Assembly: GCA_037783545.1 (NCBI GenBank)
Contig: JBBELK010000822.1
Coordinates: forward strand, 992,001-1,056,000
Direction: 5' to 3'
Origin: Henricia sp. BOLD:AAB3569
Lineage: Eukaryota; Echinodermata; Asteroidea; Spinulosida; Echinasteridae
DNA length: 64,000 nt
In this document: positions 10,292 through 22,800 of the stretch, piece after piece
Numbering within the stretch: the stretch's first letter is position 1
How the letters are laid out: each line of letters begins with the position of its first letter
Notes under the pieces: generated by a model
What the model was told of the DNA's origin: nothing
Database searches by the model: none
The model's input: the letters and a program-made list of their open reading frames with translations, nothing else
Made by a program: the position numbers and the translations under genes

Positions 10292-10985
10292 ATATAAAAA
10301 CCTGTCCCCTGTCATGGCCGCCGTTGCAAAGGGTCTATTCCAGTGCCAACAAGCCCACTGTACTAAGGAATTGAAATTTTAAGAAAATTGCTTTCTTGTT
10401 TTGAACCGTAGAGGAAGCATGCCTGTATTCTAAATATTGGGCGTCATTTTTATTGCATTGCTATAGAAATGTCATCTCATCTTTAAGAAAACTATTTTGC
10501 TTGAATCTAGCCATGCAGGCAAATCTTGCGATTAATACTGCTCATAGAAATTAACTTTGTCAGTTACTGTAAAAACAAAACTTTTTTTTTTACAGTTGGT
10601 TTAATTTAACAAAATATACTTCTCAACATAGACGTGTACTGGTATTTACAAAGACTTGCACATGTAGGTTTTACAACCAATACGAAATGAAACGTTTGGA
10701 AAATTAACCATATAGCTACATGTACAACAATTCTAATTTGACAAATGGACCTCTCTTCCTACAGATTGCCACATGCATCAGAATCTTGAGTGTAATTTCA
10801 TGTGACACGCATCATCAGCTGTGCCATATTTCATGTTCTCATCATTTTCCATGTGCGTACATGTACCTGATGGCATTTAATACGCAGTTATATTTTTTAT
10901 ACGAAGATGGCTGTCTGTGAGAGTGGTCCACTAAAGTTTTGGTAGTCTTGTCATACCGACCATATTTTTGAGGAAATACCTTTGT
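10292..10985. other. Intergenic, no feature seen
   Basis: AT-rich, with several TACATGTA motifs. No gene recognised. Confidence 0.5.
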
Positions 10986-10987
10986 CT

Positions 10988-11292
10988 AGTCTTAAAATAA
11001 AAGAAACGAGTTTAAGTTGTTCTAAAGAGATAACTTAGGCCCAAAAAGGGTTACAAATAGTGTGACAACATGCACCCTGTGTACAAATTTCCAATACACA
11101 CTCGTAACCGGGACAGACATTTTAGGCCGTCCTGGTTACGAGCGTATATTGAAAATTTGTACACAGGTTTTTTTTAGAAAGGCATGTTGTCACACTATTT
11201 GTAAACCTTTTTGGGCCCAAGTTATCTCTTTAGAACAACTGAAACTTATTTCTTTTATTTTTAGACCAGACAAGGGTATTTTCTGGAAAATA
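10988..11292. mobile_element. Hairpin element, family D
   Basis: Long inverted repeat. Arms contain AAAGAGATAACTTAGGCCC with GGGCCCAAGTTATCTCTTT, and CCTGTGTACAAATTT with AAATTTGTACACAGG. Related copies: 413-655, 23478-23665 (half) and 60765-61035. Confidence 0.7.
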
Positions 11293-11702
11293 TGGTCTGT
11301 GTTGCCGTAAAAAGACTTGCATACATGTACTGACCACACCCAATTAAGAGGCGTGTAAAATCTGGATTCCTATTTGTTGTTGTTTACTGCTCACTTCCCA
11401 AGAGATACATGTAGTAAATACACTACTCACAATAAGCTAGGGATATTGGTATACGGTTTAGTTTTGGAATTTGTTTGTGATCAAATGACTGTTTTCACCT
11501 ACTCCTGTGACAAGGTGCGTCTGTCATGCAGATACATACATGTACAATTGTCTAATCATATCACACATTTCATTCAAGCCGAATGCATACCCTCAATAAA
11601 ATTATATCTGCGTACACCTCACAATATTCTTAACTTTTTGTGAGTAGTTTATCAAAGATCATAGTACTGTAGGTGAAAGACAGCCCACTCATGCGATATA
11701 GT

Positions 11703-11845
11703 GAAGTACGAAAAGGCACCATTTTAGTAAGTAAACTAGACGCGCCTTTCGTGGTGTAATCTGCGTTGTGGCAAAAAGTTACAGCAACATCCACGACACG
11801 CGTCTGATCTAGTTTGCTTACTCAAATGGTGCCTTTTCGTAGTTC
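11703..11845. repeat. Short inverted-repeat element
   Basis: Arms GAAGTACGAAAAGGCACCAT and ATGGTGCCTTTTCGTAGTTC enclose a second inverted pair (CTAGACGCG / CGCGTCTGATCTAG). Confidence 0.6.
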
Positions 11846-11873
11846 GCTTTTTTGAATTGATTTCACACGACAG

Positions 11874-12270
11874 GGGTCGAAATTAACACTGGTCCGAGAC
11901 CAGTAAAGAATCAGAAGGACCACTAGCTCTGTCAAAGACGCTGGACCAGTGAAAACAGACTCATAGAAACATTCCCTGATGCCTAATCCACAGTAAACAT
12001 TCCTTACTCAATGCAAAGATTTCCTGGTTACCACAAACAATTCCCGATCGCTTTAGACTTTTCAGATACCTACATTTCTTTCTCCGATCTCTCCAGACAT
12101 GCCCCAGTGTTGGATCCTGCACTCAATGACCTTAAACCAGAAAGTATATTTTGGTGCCATTTTGAAAAGCACCGGTGGACTACCAAATTTTCAGCAAGAC
12201 AAGTAGAGTTATCTAATCTGCTGGTCCTTCTGACCAGCATGAAATTCAGGTTAATTTCGACCCCTTCATA
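11874..12270. repeat. Inverted-repeat element
   Basis: GGGGTCGAAATTAACACTGG at the left and TTAATTTCGACCCC at the right, with inner ACTGGTCC / GGACCAGT repeats. Non-coding. Confidence 0.55.
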
Positions 12271-12532
12271 AGTGGTCTATCTTGCAGCGCTACACAGGTA
12301 CATGTATTATCTTTGGTAAATAAAATGGAAATAAAAGTATTGTTAAACACATGTACACAAATTCTTTAAAGGAAGGTTCAAATTAAACCATTCTTGTGAG
12401 TACACGTAGCGTTTTTTTGGCCACATCCTACATTAGTCTCGTGGCCAGACCAGCTGGGGATGCTCGCCCAACAGGTCTGGGCACATATGATAAGAGTTCA
12501 TCGCTGATTGGTTGGACGCGATGCCCATTCGG

Positions 12533-13135
12533 AGATATCAGGGAATTTCCACTCTGCAAAGCGACGTAACAATACCCTGAGGAAACACACGCAAATCTGT
12601 GGAGTGAGCCGGCTGTTGTCTTGAGCCAACTCACGCCCGAATCATTTTGATGTAATTTAATCAATTCGGTCATGTTATGCCGAAACGATTTCTATACTTT
12701 CCAGAAATTGTATTGCGTTCCGTTTCTTATGACTGTCCCATTCCTACCAAACTTTCAAACGACGATCTTAATTTACTCCGCAGTTTTTCAAATTAATAAC
12801 AGGGATGCATGCCGACGAATGTAATGGAATGGATTCACCAGTATGCTTTAAATAGCAGCCAATCGCCGACGCGGACAACAGCCAGCATTACCGAGTACAT
12901 GTATCACATGCATGCACGGTGTTTACAATCTGCGCGCATTACATTTGAATACCTGCAATCATGCTGCAATGCACTGCCAAGCGTCCTGATTGGTCCAGCA
13001 GAGGCGACAAGATTTCTGTTGCTAGTCCCACCGCGAAATGGGGCCTGTTTCAACAGGGCCACTGTACGCAGGAGTTAGGGAGTGCATTAAAGGGGCACTG
13101 TTGCAAGAGGATGATTCGGAGCCGTCGTTGATAGT
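12533..13135 (-). mobile_element. Repeat F, copy 2
   Basis: Opposite orientation to the copies at 5180 and 20571. Contains the conserved core with CCAAT boxes and a TATTTAAA-like box (GCTTTAAATAGCAGCCAATC at 12844-12863). Small ORFs across it differ between copies and have no conserved protein. Confidence 0.7.
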
Positions 13136-13890
13136 ACGTACATTGTACACTGCTATTGGTCATGCGATCAAAGTCGGGTGCCAAAAGATCGTGCGATATG
13201 ACATGGCATGGCGCTACAGTGTAGCTGCTACTAGACTACATGTACATCAGTGTTTCAAATGCTATGTGTAACTGTCGTGATTGACTTGACCGAGATATGG
13301 AGCGAATTCTTTGTGTTTGATGAGGGACGGCGCCATAAACATGCGACAGTTACTAAATATGAACATGTAAGCGAAGAAGGTACATGTATGAGTCATGTTT
13401 CTCGACTCCTAAAGATCATTTGGTGTGTGAAAGTATAAATGTGTATGCAGCCTTCCGAGCTTCACCTGCGCGTGGGTCCTCAACCAATCGGCGATAAGCT
13501 GACCTCGGACAGCCCCAAGATACCAAAATATCATTAACTTGTGCGGGTCTACACCTTATTTAATAATGGATAATATAAACATACCCTGTCTCATTTATCA
13601 GTAATACAATAAAGAAGTCATTTGTAAATCAGAAGGCCATATTTGCCTACAGATAAATCATGTTAACACTCCAAAATGTACGTAACAGATTTCTGCACTG
13701 CAAGTTTTTAAATATAGTAATTTTCTATTTAACATATTAATTAATACCCCTGTCTTTTTTTGGGTAAAATTACTAATTTTACACTCCCATGCATAGTGTT
13801 TTTATTGCAATTCTTGGCAGACATGAATATATTATTCTTTTAGGTTTGAATTAATTTTTTTATTATTTGTGGTTTAGAAAAATGTTGATA
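13136..13890. other. Intergenic, no feature seen
   Basis: AT-rich, with no gene or clear repeat structure. Confidence 0.5.
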
Positions 13891-13896
13891 GGCCTA

Positions 13897-14314
13897 CTGT
13901 ACAGTAGACTTGATGTCAAGTCTGTAACTAAACCGGTTGGTTCGTAAACCGCAGCAGCGTAGTCGCGAATGGACTGGGAACAAGTCTAATCGACCTCTAG
14001 TTACAGACTTGAGAAACCTGTTTCCGTTTTGTACACGGTCTATGGAGTTTGCTACCAGAATTGGACGTAGAGAGCTGATTGGTCGAAACGCGAGACGATA
14101 TTAATATTCATGTTACTCCTCTGACTTGTTCTATGGCAACTGCGTGATTATATATTACGCGCCATGAATGCATTAATATTGGCGCGAATACAGGTTTCTC
14201 AAGTCTCTGGACAGGTACTATTCATAACGACTGTTGCGTGTGGGGATTATAGGCGTCAGACGAACCAAATACGACTGTTTAGAGACTTGACCTCAAGTCT
14301 AACTGTACAGTGGT
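13897..14314. mobile_element. TIR element (ACTGTACAGTAGACTTGA ends)
   Basis: CTGTACAGTAGACTTGATG (about 13899) pairs with CAAGTCTAACTGTACAG (about 14297-14313). The inner ACTTGAGAAACC / GGTTTCTCAAGT pair is also inverted. Non-coding. Confidence 0.65.
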
Positions 14315-14438
14315 GACAAGCACCCATGTTTGTCATGAAAATTCTATGATACACATTCATTTTGAGTACTACCTTAGTTTTAGTTTGAGGAACAAATGCT
14401 CCAAAATTAGTTTAATACATGTACCGGTACGTTTAAAA

Positions 14439-15014
14439 CAATAGACCGATCCAGTAAGCTCCGCCCATTTAGAAATTGCCCAGCAACACGCCACACGTGC
14501 GATGCACGTGTGCAGTAGAGTCGCGTAGCCGCGCCGTGCGTCAGCGCCCTGGTCAGCGCGTATTGAAACTAGCACCCGCACACAGAAACTGCACGCTCGA
14601 AAGCAAAATGTGCACAATGTTATCTGGTTGTGTGCGTGCACGTACAACACGCCTGCATTACACGTAACGCGAGCGATCAAACAAAAACATCTCGGCACAC
14701 ATCTAGAACGCAGTGAATGCACAACATAGCAAAACAACAAGCTAATTTTGGTGAGTTTTTCACGTTACACAAAAACACATTTATTAAGGGATTACAAGTA
14801 GGTTAGGATAGTCTTATACAATCCGTTTTAAACCGGCTAGGGTCCTCTGTGCTGATAAAAATGATTTTTATGGTGTTTTTGCGTCACTCGTGCTGCATTT
14901 GCCGTAGCTCTGTGCACAACATTTTGAGGACTCAGGTAACCAAACATTTTGGTTACCTGAACCTGTGATTGGTCAATTCCAAAATGGGCAGAGCTTACTG
15001 AATCGGTCTATTGA
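14439..15014. mobile_element. TIR element (CAATAGACCGATCCAGTAAG ends)
   Basis: The left end CAATAGACCGATCCAGTAAG continues into CTCCGCCCATTT; the right end is its inverse with few changes. A short inner palindrome of GGTTACCTGA type lies at 14931-14961. Interior is GC-richer and non-coding. Confidence 0.7.
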
Positions 15015-15278
15015 AAACAAAGACCACACAGGAAAATTGTGAAAAACGTAAAGTGGATTTTGATAACTCTACGTTTATTCTTGGTTTGAAATATTTTCTC
15101 ACAGTCAGTGAAACACAGACTGTTGTGTCAATAGACAGAATACAATTTTTTTAAAATAAACTATCACACAGAACAAGGTGTATCTTGGTTGTGTATGAAT
15201 AGTCCTGTATACATGTAGACGACTGTTTTTAGCACCAAAAAGCTCTAACTCTGATCAACATAGACGGCCACTGTTTTA

Positions 15279-15398
15279 GGGGCCATCCATAAAGTACCTA
15301 CTTTTTAGACCCTGTACGCAAAATTCGTGACGTCACGTTGGGTGTAGGCATTGGCTCCAACCCCCCTCTCAGTGCGTACGTACTTTATGAATGGCCCC
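15279..15398. mobile_element. Harbinger-like MITE, short copy
   Basis: Ends GGGGCCATCCATAAAGTAC and TACTTTATGAATGGCCCC, flanked by TA. Related to the 496-bp element at 19603-20098. Confidence 0.65.
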
Positions 15399-15794
15399 TA
15401 ACCTCACGTCCAACTCCGTGTTAACACTGATCCTAAGCTCGGGATCAAAATTAAACTTGTCATCACGACCCGTCTGTATGTGGAGTTCATACAACTCTGC
15501 AAACATGCACAGCGTGTGGGTTATGGTCATAGTTTTTGGCGAACACAACTTACGTGCCATTTCTGTAAATCAACGCTACAGAATTGTGACCTCGGGCTGT
15601 TTAAACCAACTGAATACTAAGTTTTGTGGTCAAGTCTGCCACAAACGGGAGCTTTCTGCTAAGAAAAAAGTGATTCAAAAAGGCAAACCATAACCTGTTC
15701 ATGTGATTTCAGGAAGGCAGTCACACAAAGTGTCAGTGACTTTGGCAGGGGCCGCAATCTTGATGTTTCCATTGGCTAGTTTCACATAGCTCAA

Positions 15795-16440
15795 TTTTGC
15801 TGCACACTGTTTTCGTCTTAAAAAACAGGATAAATATGACCCCGTTCTGACGAGAGAAATCGCTTCGTTTGACGAAGAGATCTCCTGATGTGAAAGCATG
15901 CGATTTAACAGGCATGGTTGCACACAAGCACGTCGTGCGTCCAGCGCCTAGCAAGTGTTGTCTTTTGATGCACCAATCGAAAACCACACAGCCCGTCAGA
16001 CACTTAACCAGGCATAGTGGCCTCCCACAGCTTCATACGATCTTCGTTAGCAGTCACCTAATGTAAATGGTACCGCTCTTCATTTGATCTTCGTTATTAA
16101 AGTGAGATGTGAACACATGTTTCATTAATTATGACGAAGATTAGTTAATCATCATTATTTAATAAACCGTGCGTTCACATATCACTTAACAAAGATCGCA
16201 TGAAGCCTTGGGAGGTCGTATGTGCGTCGTGCATCAAGCGCTGAGCTGTGTGGTTTTCCAGCGGCGCATTCTAATCATCGTCGAATGAAGAGGCGTGCGT
16301 TCACATCAGGAAATCTCTTCGTCGAATCATCATCGAACGAAGCATTTTCTCTAGTGAGAACAGGGTCTACATGTATGTCTCACAGCCTTGCCAGGTGGAA
16401 AATGCAGCAAAAATTGACCGCACACGGTCGGCGAGCTACG
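15795..16440. repeat. Large palindromic repeat
   Basis: Centre near 16100. Paired blocks include TGATGTGAAAGCATGCG against CGTGCGTTCACATCA, AAAACCACACAGC against GCTGTGTGGTTTTCC, and CATACGATCTTCGTTA against TAACAAAGATCGCATG. It ends about 200 bp from the last DESI2 exon. Non-coding. Confidence 0.6.
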
Positions 16441-16653
16441 TCTTTTTGCGCAGCACATAGGCTCACTTCAGAAGAAGTCCCCCACTTAACAAGCAAGACG
16501 TTTTATGATCTCTGAACATACATGTAATCAGACACACAACATGAAGTCAACTAAAAAAATATTTAAGACAACTTGTTTTTCGCGAGTATGCATGTCTAAT
16601 TACCCGGTATATAAATAGGAAGAACTCAAACACTTCATGTGGGGGGCCAAGTA

Positions 16654-16830
16654 TCAACTTCGACTGCTGGCTGCCCCTGCAGTTTGTGCTGGATTTGGTT
16701 CCTTGATGGTTGTTTCGAGAGCCAACGGAGTCAACCATTCCTTGGGTAGCATCTTCTCCATGAATGGGAAGCGTGCTCCGACGGTCGCTAGGCGATTGAT
16801 CCAGCTGGGAATGTTTCTTCGGCATAGGAT
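16654..16830 (-). CDS. DESI2: DESI2 coding exon 5 (terminal)
   Basis: Acceptor TTGTGCAG|ATCCTA. 58 codons plus TGA at 16654-16656. Encodes [15 protein letters not shown] and [12 protein letters not shown], then a short variable tail rich in Ala and Ser. Confidence 0.95.
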   Translation of the reverse strand: MLCRRNIPSWINRLATVGARFPFMEKMLPKEWLTPLALETTIKEPNPAQTAGAASSRS

Positions 16831-19800
16831 CTGCACAACAATGGATGGAACTTGTCATATTAACCAGTTAACACCAGGATTATTTCAAACATTGCTGTAC
16901 GTAGGTGCGGGTTTATTTTTTACTGATCACTGCTCTGTTTTGCCTGATTAGGGTGACTTTGATTCTTATTCGTCTCTCCAGGGCCCAATTTCATAGAGCT
17001 GTTTAACAGCCCATTTTCCGTTAACCGAGCGTCAGGCTATTTCATAGACATCGTTAACGGTAAGCAACTGAAAACCTGCCTTAACCGCAGAGCCAAATTT
17101 TGCTTAAGATAGTGACGCAACAATGGCGGTTTCCAAGCGCGCACATGCTTAAAGGCCCAGTGTATCATTTGCAATGACCCCAAAAAGTAATCGACGAGTT
17201 TACAGGGGAAAAGTTCCGAAAGTAAAGATTGAATTAATAGCAACTATCAAATGAAAATTATATAATTTTACCAGAAAATAATCCGTAAAGATGAAATTAT
17301 TTAGATCGTTTGCAAACGATTTACTTATTTTTGGTTCGAATCTACGCGGTCCAAAATGTATGGGCGCTGTGTACTCCGCGTGCGTGTTCCAACGCGATGC
17401 ATTTTTACGGATCGCGCGCACACGCAGTATATGATGTGCGCCACAGAGTGCATGACGCAAGCCACATATGACCCTTTAAAGGAGTGTGACCAGATCACTT
17501 TTTTTTACCCATAACTCCCCGGGACTTACCTTATGGGTCATAAGATTTTTATATCATAACATCCGTTATATTTTTCTGATTACGAAACTGAAACTCCCGC
17601 GCTTCTAGGCCGCATATTTCCGAGGATATCGTCGAGAATCCACCGATTATTTGTAAACTAATTTTCCAGTATCAACGTTTATCCGCTGAAAGCATACTCG
17701 ATAGTTTTGTTCATTTTTTTACTGGAAATTGCGAATGTTTTCGGGTTTTTGGGACATGGGAGGTGTGTATGGGAGTTACTTGATAATATTGGTAAGTTAC
17801 ATCGAAAACTATTTTCCAGAAATTCTGGTCACGCTCCTTTAACTGAGAACGAATATTTGAAACACCGCGCCAAGACCAGGAAAACGCATATGGATTTTCA
17901 TGGTTTTTTTAAACGTGATACATTTGACAAAGCTGAAATTTCTTCGGATGAGTTTGTTGATGTCTTTCATTTATAATGGTTTTATTCGCAGAATTGCTCA
18001 AAAACAGATCATCTACAGGGGCCTTTAAGCACGCCGCTGCCGTGAAATAGCCTTAATGTTAGCACAACCTTTCTGCTACATTAAGCACACGTTTTCAGCT
18101 AGCGCTTAAGCAGCTCTATGAAATTGAGCCCAGGTCATCCAGTTCCACGGGCAGTAACAAAAACTTGAGATGTCCCCACAAGAAGAAAAAAATGGTGTTA
18201 GGTCTGTGATCTTGAGGAGCCATTCCCAAGTAAATTTCACAAAATTACCAGACCTAACATCACTGGACTTTTTTTAATGGGGACATCTGAAGTCCACGTT
18301 AATTTGAGCTTTGTTTACAAAACTAGCCCCTGTTCAGTCGGGGGTGAAATTCCCAACATGACGACGTTAATGAAAACATTAAATGGGTATGTCTACCGAT
18401 ATGTGCGAGCCAATTTAAAAAAAATAATATAGGAGTGTACTATGACTATTCTCTGATACACCCTGTACATGTACATGTACATGTACATGTACATCAAGCA
18501 ATATTAAGTGATTACATCTCAATAGATGTAGTCATATTAAAATACTGATTTTAAACTTTTTTGTTAAACTACATGTATGACCCACAACTGCAGTGTAAAA
18601 GGTTTATAATATGAAAATGGCTTTTTATTTAATGAGCTGGCCGATGCCCTAATTAGTGTGCAAACTGCATGGCAAATATGATTCATGTACAACATAAAAA
18701 TAACCTGTGAATATTTGAGACAGCTGTTGTGCATTCAGTTTATACATAACAGATGTACAGGGATTTGTGCATGCAGCACACATATAGTTGTATGCATGCA
18801 CTGAAGTTACTTGGACTCGATTCAAATTTTTGCATTAAGCATTTCTGGTAAGGTCACGGCAATAGAAAGTCCAGCTAACTTGGCTAGGTAGTAGGTACAA
18901 TGTAGTGCGGGTATTTTGATAAATGTTTTTCCATGGTGATCTGTACTACCCGAAAGGTAAAACCCACCCCCCAATGTAGCCAATGGCTGTGGCTTTGGAG
19001 GGGGGTGTGGGAAGGAGTAGTTCTGATAAAAAAGACAGCCAGCCCGTCACATGGAGGCGGATTGCTCATGGTAATAAACACAACATGAATTTATTTCCGT
19101 CCAAAATGGTATTTCATGCTGGAAATTGACAACCGAAGGTGGTTTTCTAAAAAAAGGTCCTGTGCACAGGACTTTTTTACCATTCACCATTCACACAAAA
19201 TCCATATAGATTTTCAAGGTTTTCTGAATTGATGCATACTACATGTATGTAGCTAAAATTTCTTCAGGCTAGTTTACCAATATTCTTCCTTATGTTACAT
19301 ATGTTACACTCTTATTTCACGAATCTGTAAAAAGTTTTATCTTTCAAATTTAGGGCCTTTAAATACAGTTTACATGTTTGGGAAAACAGGAACAGCATTA
19401 CATAACTAAAGAATAATGTTGATAAACTGCCTTGTACTTAGAAATTTCAGCCACAAAGTTACCATTTTACACGGAAAAAATCATGTGGTGTTTGTTACCA
19501 TTGCTATTAACACTTTCATTTTTTAACAAGTAAAATTTTGGGTAACTAAAAATGATGTATTGGGGTTTTAAACATTGCAGGATTGATGTTGCACTACAGT
19601 AAGGGGCCGTCCATAAAGTACGTACGCACGGAGGGGGAGTTGTTGACATTGCGTACACCATGCGTACAGGGGGGGAGGGTTGTGGACAAGTTGACCATAG
19701 CTTCAGACCTTATGTACGAAACATATTAGACAGGCCACACATTTTTCTCACACATCTCACATTTTTCTCACTCCTCAAATTAGGTTTTCCCATTAAATCT

Positions 19801-22800
19801 CCAGTTTAATGATGCTTGATGTGTCATTTTAAGTATAAAAAAAAAAAATGCAAAACAAATCTATACATTTTGTCATTTATTTCAGACTTAGGTGGCGACA
19901 TGCGAATCGTACTACACGTAGTAGTATTAGCACTATACATGTAGTACTGAACGATTTTTACCAATGCTGAGGTATATGGAATGCGTATGCGTACAGGGGG
20001 GGAGGGAGGTTGGAGCCACTGCGTACGCCATGCGTACAGGGGGGGAGGGGAGTCTAAAAAGTCGGCATTTCATGCGTACATACTTTATGGACGACCCCTA
20101 ATATGATGGTACAATACCTGAACGAACTCCTGAGCAAAATGGTTGCAGTTTTTGTGTATGAGATGATACTCATCTCCTGGATACTTCTTGCCAAGGCAGT
20201 CTACCACTTTAATGACTGCTTCTTCTGGTAGGTCTGTGGCTCCGAGAGATATGCTCTCCCTGCAACAGCAAAGTAGAAGATAGACCTTTATCATGGTGCG
20301 GCCATGATAAAAACCTGTCGTAACCAAATCAAGGCTTGAAGCCAAAATATACTGAGCGACAAAAGAAACGCAAACATTTTCTCCACATTTTCACAAAAAA
20401 AACCCAAAAAAAAAATTCTGAGAGAGGAAATCTTTAGCACACAGAAGCTTTATGCAGTCATGCACATTGAAGCTTTTATGTGAATATTTCGATGTCAACT
20501 TAATTACAAAAGAAATGTTCACATTTTAAATAAACTGAAAATTTCTTCTGTTGCTTGGTGTAGCTCATCCTCTTACAACAGTGCCCCTTTAACGCACTCC
20601 CCTACTTGTGTGTACCGAGGCCCTGTTGAAACCGGCCCCATTTCGCTAGGGAACAAGCGACGGAAATCTTGTCGCCTCGATGGACCAATCAGGACACTTG
20701 GCAGTGCATTGCAGGGATTTAAATGTAACGCGCGCAGATTGTGAACACCGTGCATGCAGTGTGATACATGTACTCGGTAATGCTGGCCGTGTCAGCGTCG
20801 GCGATTGGCTGCTATTTAAAGCATGACAGGGAAATTCGTTCCATTCATGTTGGTCAGCATGTATCACCGTTATTAATTTGAAAAACTGCAGAGTACATGT
20901 ACATGTAAATAAGATCGCCGCCAGAAATTTTAGTAGGAATGGGACAGTCATAAGGAACAGAACCCAATACAATTTCTCGAAAGTATAGAAATTGTTTCTT
21001 TTCGGCATAACATGACCGAATTGATTACATCAAAATGACTCGGGCGTGTGTTTGCTGAACAGCCGCCTTACTTCACAGATTTGCGTGGATTTCCTCAGGG
21101 CATTGTAACGTCGCTAGGCTGAGTGAAAATTCCCCGAGATCTCAGGATGGGTATAGTTTGACCCATGTCAGAATAACACACGTGTGAAGCGCAATTGAGA
21201 AAAATGCGCAGTGCAGAAAATTATTCTTTCGCTAAGGGTGAATTCGCACTGAGACTTTTCGCGCATAAATTTGACGCGCGTCACTTTGGGAAAAAGCAGT
21301 GTGGAGGGAATTTGAAGTGAAACGACGCACTAAAAAACCACAGAATCGCGAAAAAATAAATGTTTTCCACCAAAGCTAATTCTATGGTTTTTAGTGCCCT
21401 AAGTAGCAAATTATTATACACAAATTTGACATCCGAGGCCGTACATGTAGGCCTATTCAGCCAACTGTTATGAATCAGATCATGACGTGTCACTTCACAT
21501 ACATGTAAGTCTATATGTTTATTGATTTGAAGCAAGTAGGATCCATAGAGCAAGGAAACAGATCAATACATACACATTGTGCACAGGAATTATATATAGT
21601 ATGTATGGAGTCCTGGGGCCAATTTCATGGCGCTGTTTAGCAGCCGTTTTTGTGCTAACGGAGGCTCCGTAACCTTAAGAACTGCAAAACGTTTGCTAGC
21701 TTCAGGAGCAAATTTGCTTAACACTCGTGACGCAACAATGCCCGTTTCCAAGCACCCGCATGCTTAAGCACGCAGCGGCCATGAAATAGCCTTATAGTTA
21801 GCACAATGTTTCTGCTACAGTAAGCACACGTTTTCAGCTGGTGCTGCAGCGCCATGAAATTGGCCCCATGTGGCTAATTTACAAAAATCTTTGAAATAAT
21901 GAAATTCCAAATCAGCATGGAGTACTAAAATGAAAATGCCACACTGTGCTGTTAATAAGGTTAATGGGTCTACACATAAGCAGTGTCCGCATATTGGACT
22001 TGTTTTTCGGGAGGTTTAACCAAGACGATGGTAAAATGAAAAATAGCTAAATTTTACTGCTGTCCGCATTTGGATTTTTTGACATGGGAAAATTGTACCG
22101 AGACTGTGGGAAAGCATGCGCAGTGTCCCTTAGCAGGATGACCTTGACAGCCCGGACGTACGCTTCCAGAGCGCTTTTACCAACTCGATGTGTCCGCATT
22201 GGGGTTATTTTCTTGTTACCTGGTCAATTTTCTTGGGCAGCAGTTGGCCAAGAAAAGTAACCGCTGGACTCGGGAAGTTACTGAGAGGAAAACGTTCTAG
22301 GCTGTCCGCACTGGATTAAATATAGGAAAAATACCCATCGTCTCGGTACGTTTGACCAAAAAATGTGGTCTAACTGCGCATGCGCAGTAGCGTGCTCCCT
22401 GCTGGTGTCAGCTGCCCAATCAGCGCGCAGCATTCTCAACACGACATTCCCGCTTTCAGCCTTATATTATATCGATAAGCGTAACACGCCATTCTTGCGT
22501 TTTGCTCTGATAAATGCAATTTAAAAAGCTTTAGCATATCTGTGTCATTACTTAATTCTATATTCCGATTTTGCAGTACGAAACACTTATTTAAAAAATA
22601 GTTCAATGCGGACGGGCCTATACACTAAAACTAGTGAACTAGGTGCTTTAGCAATAGACGTTTCAGATTGTTTAGATTCAGTACTAGAGAAACAGTTGAC
22701 TGGTCTTAGTGTAATCTTGGCAACAAACAATGGGCGACATTTTTACTTTAGTACTCTTTGTCTACTCTATACATTACATGTACTCCACTCTTTAGTACTC

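Larger units (their letters stand above)
16981..18133. mobile_element. CAATTTCAT-end element with nested inserts
   Basis: Ends GGGCCCAATTTCATAGAGCT and AGCTCTATGAAATTGAGCCC. Related copies: 21615-21867, 47842-48216, 56380-56619. Carries a T2-C element at 17149-18028, inside which sits a T2-A element. Lies in the last DESI2 intron's 3' flank side, downstream (left) of exon 4 and upstream of exon 5. Confidence 0.75.

Noticed and set aside
14369..14740. 123-codon minus-strand ORF
   Set aside because: Lies inside the TIR element 14439-15014 and has no family similarity.
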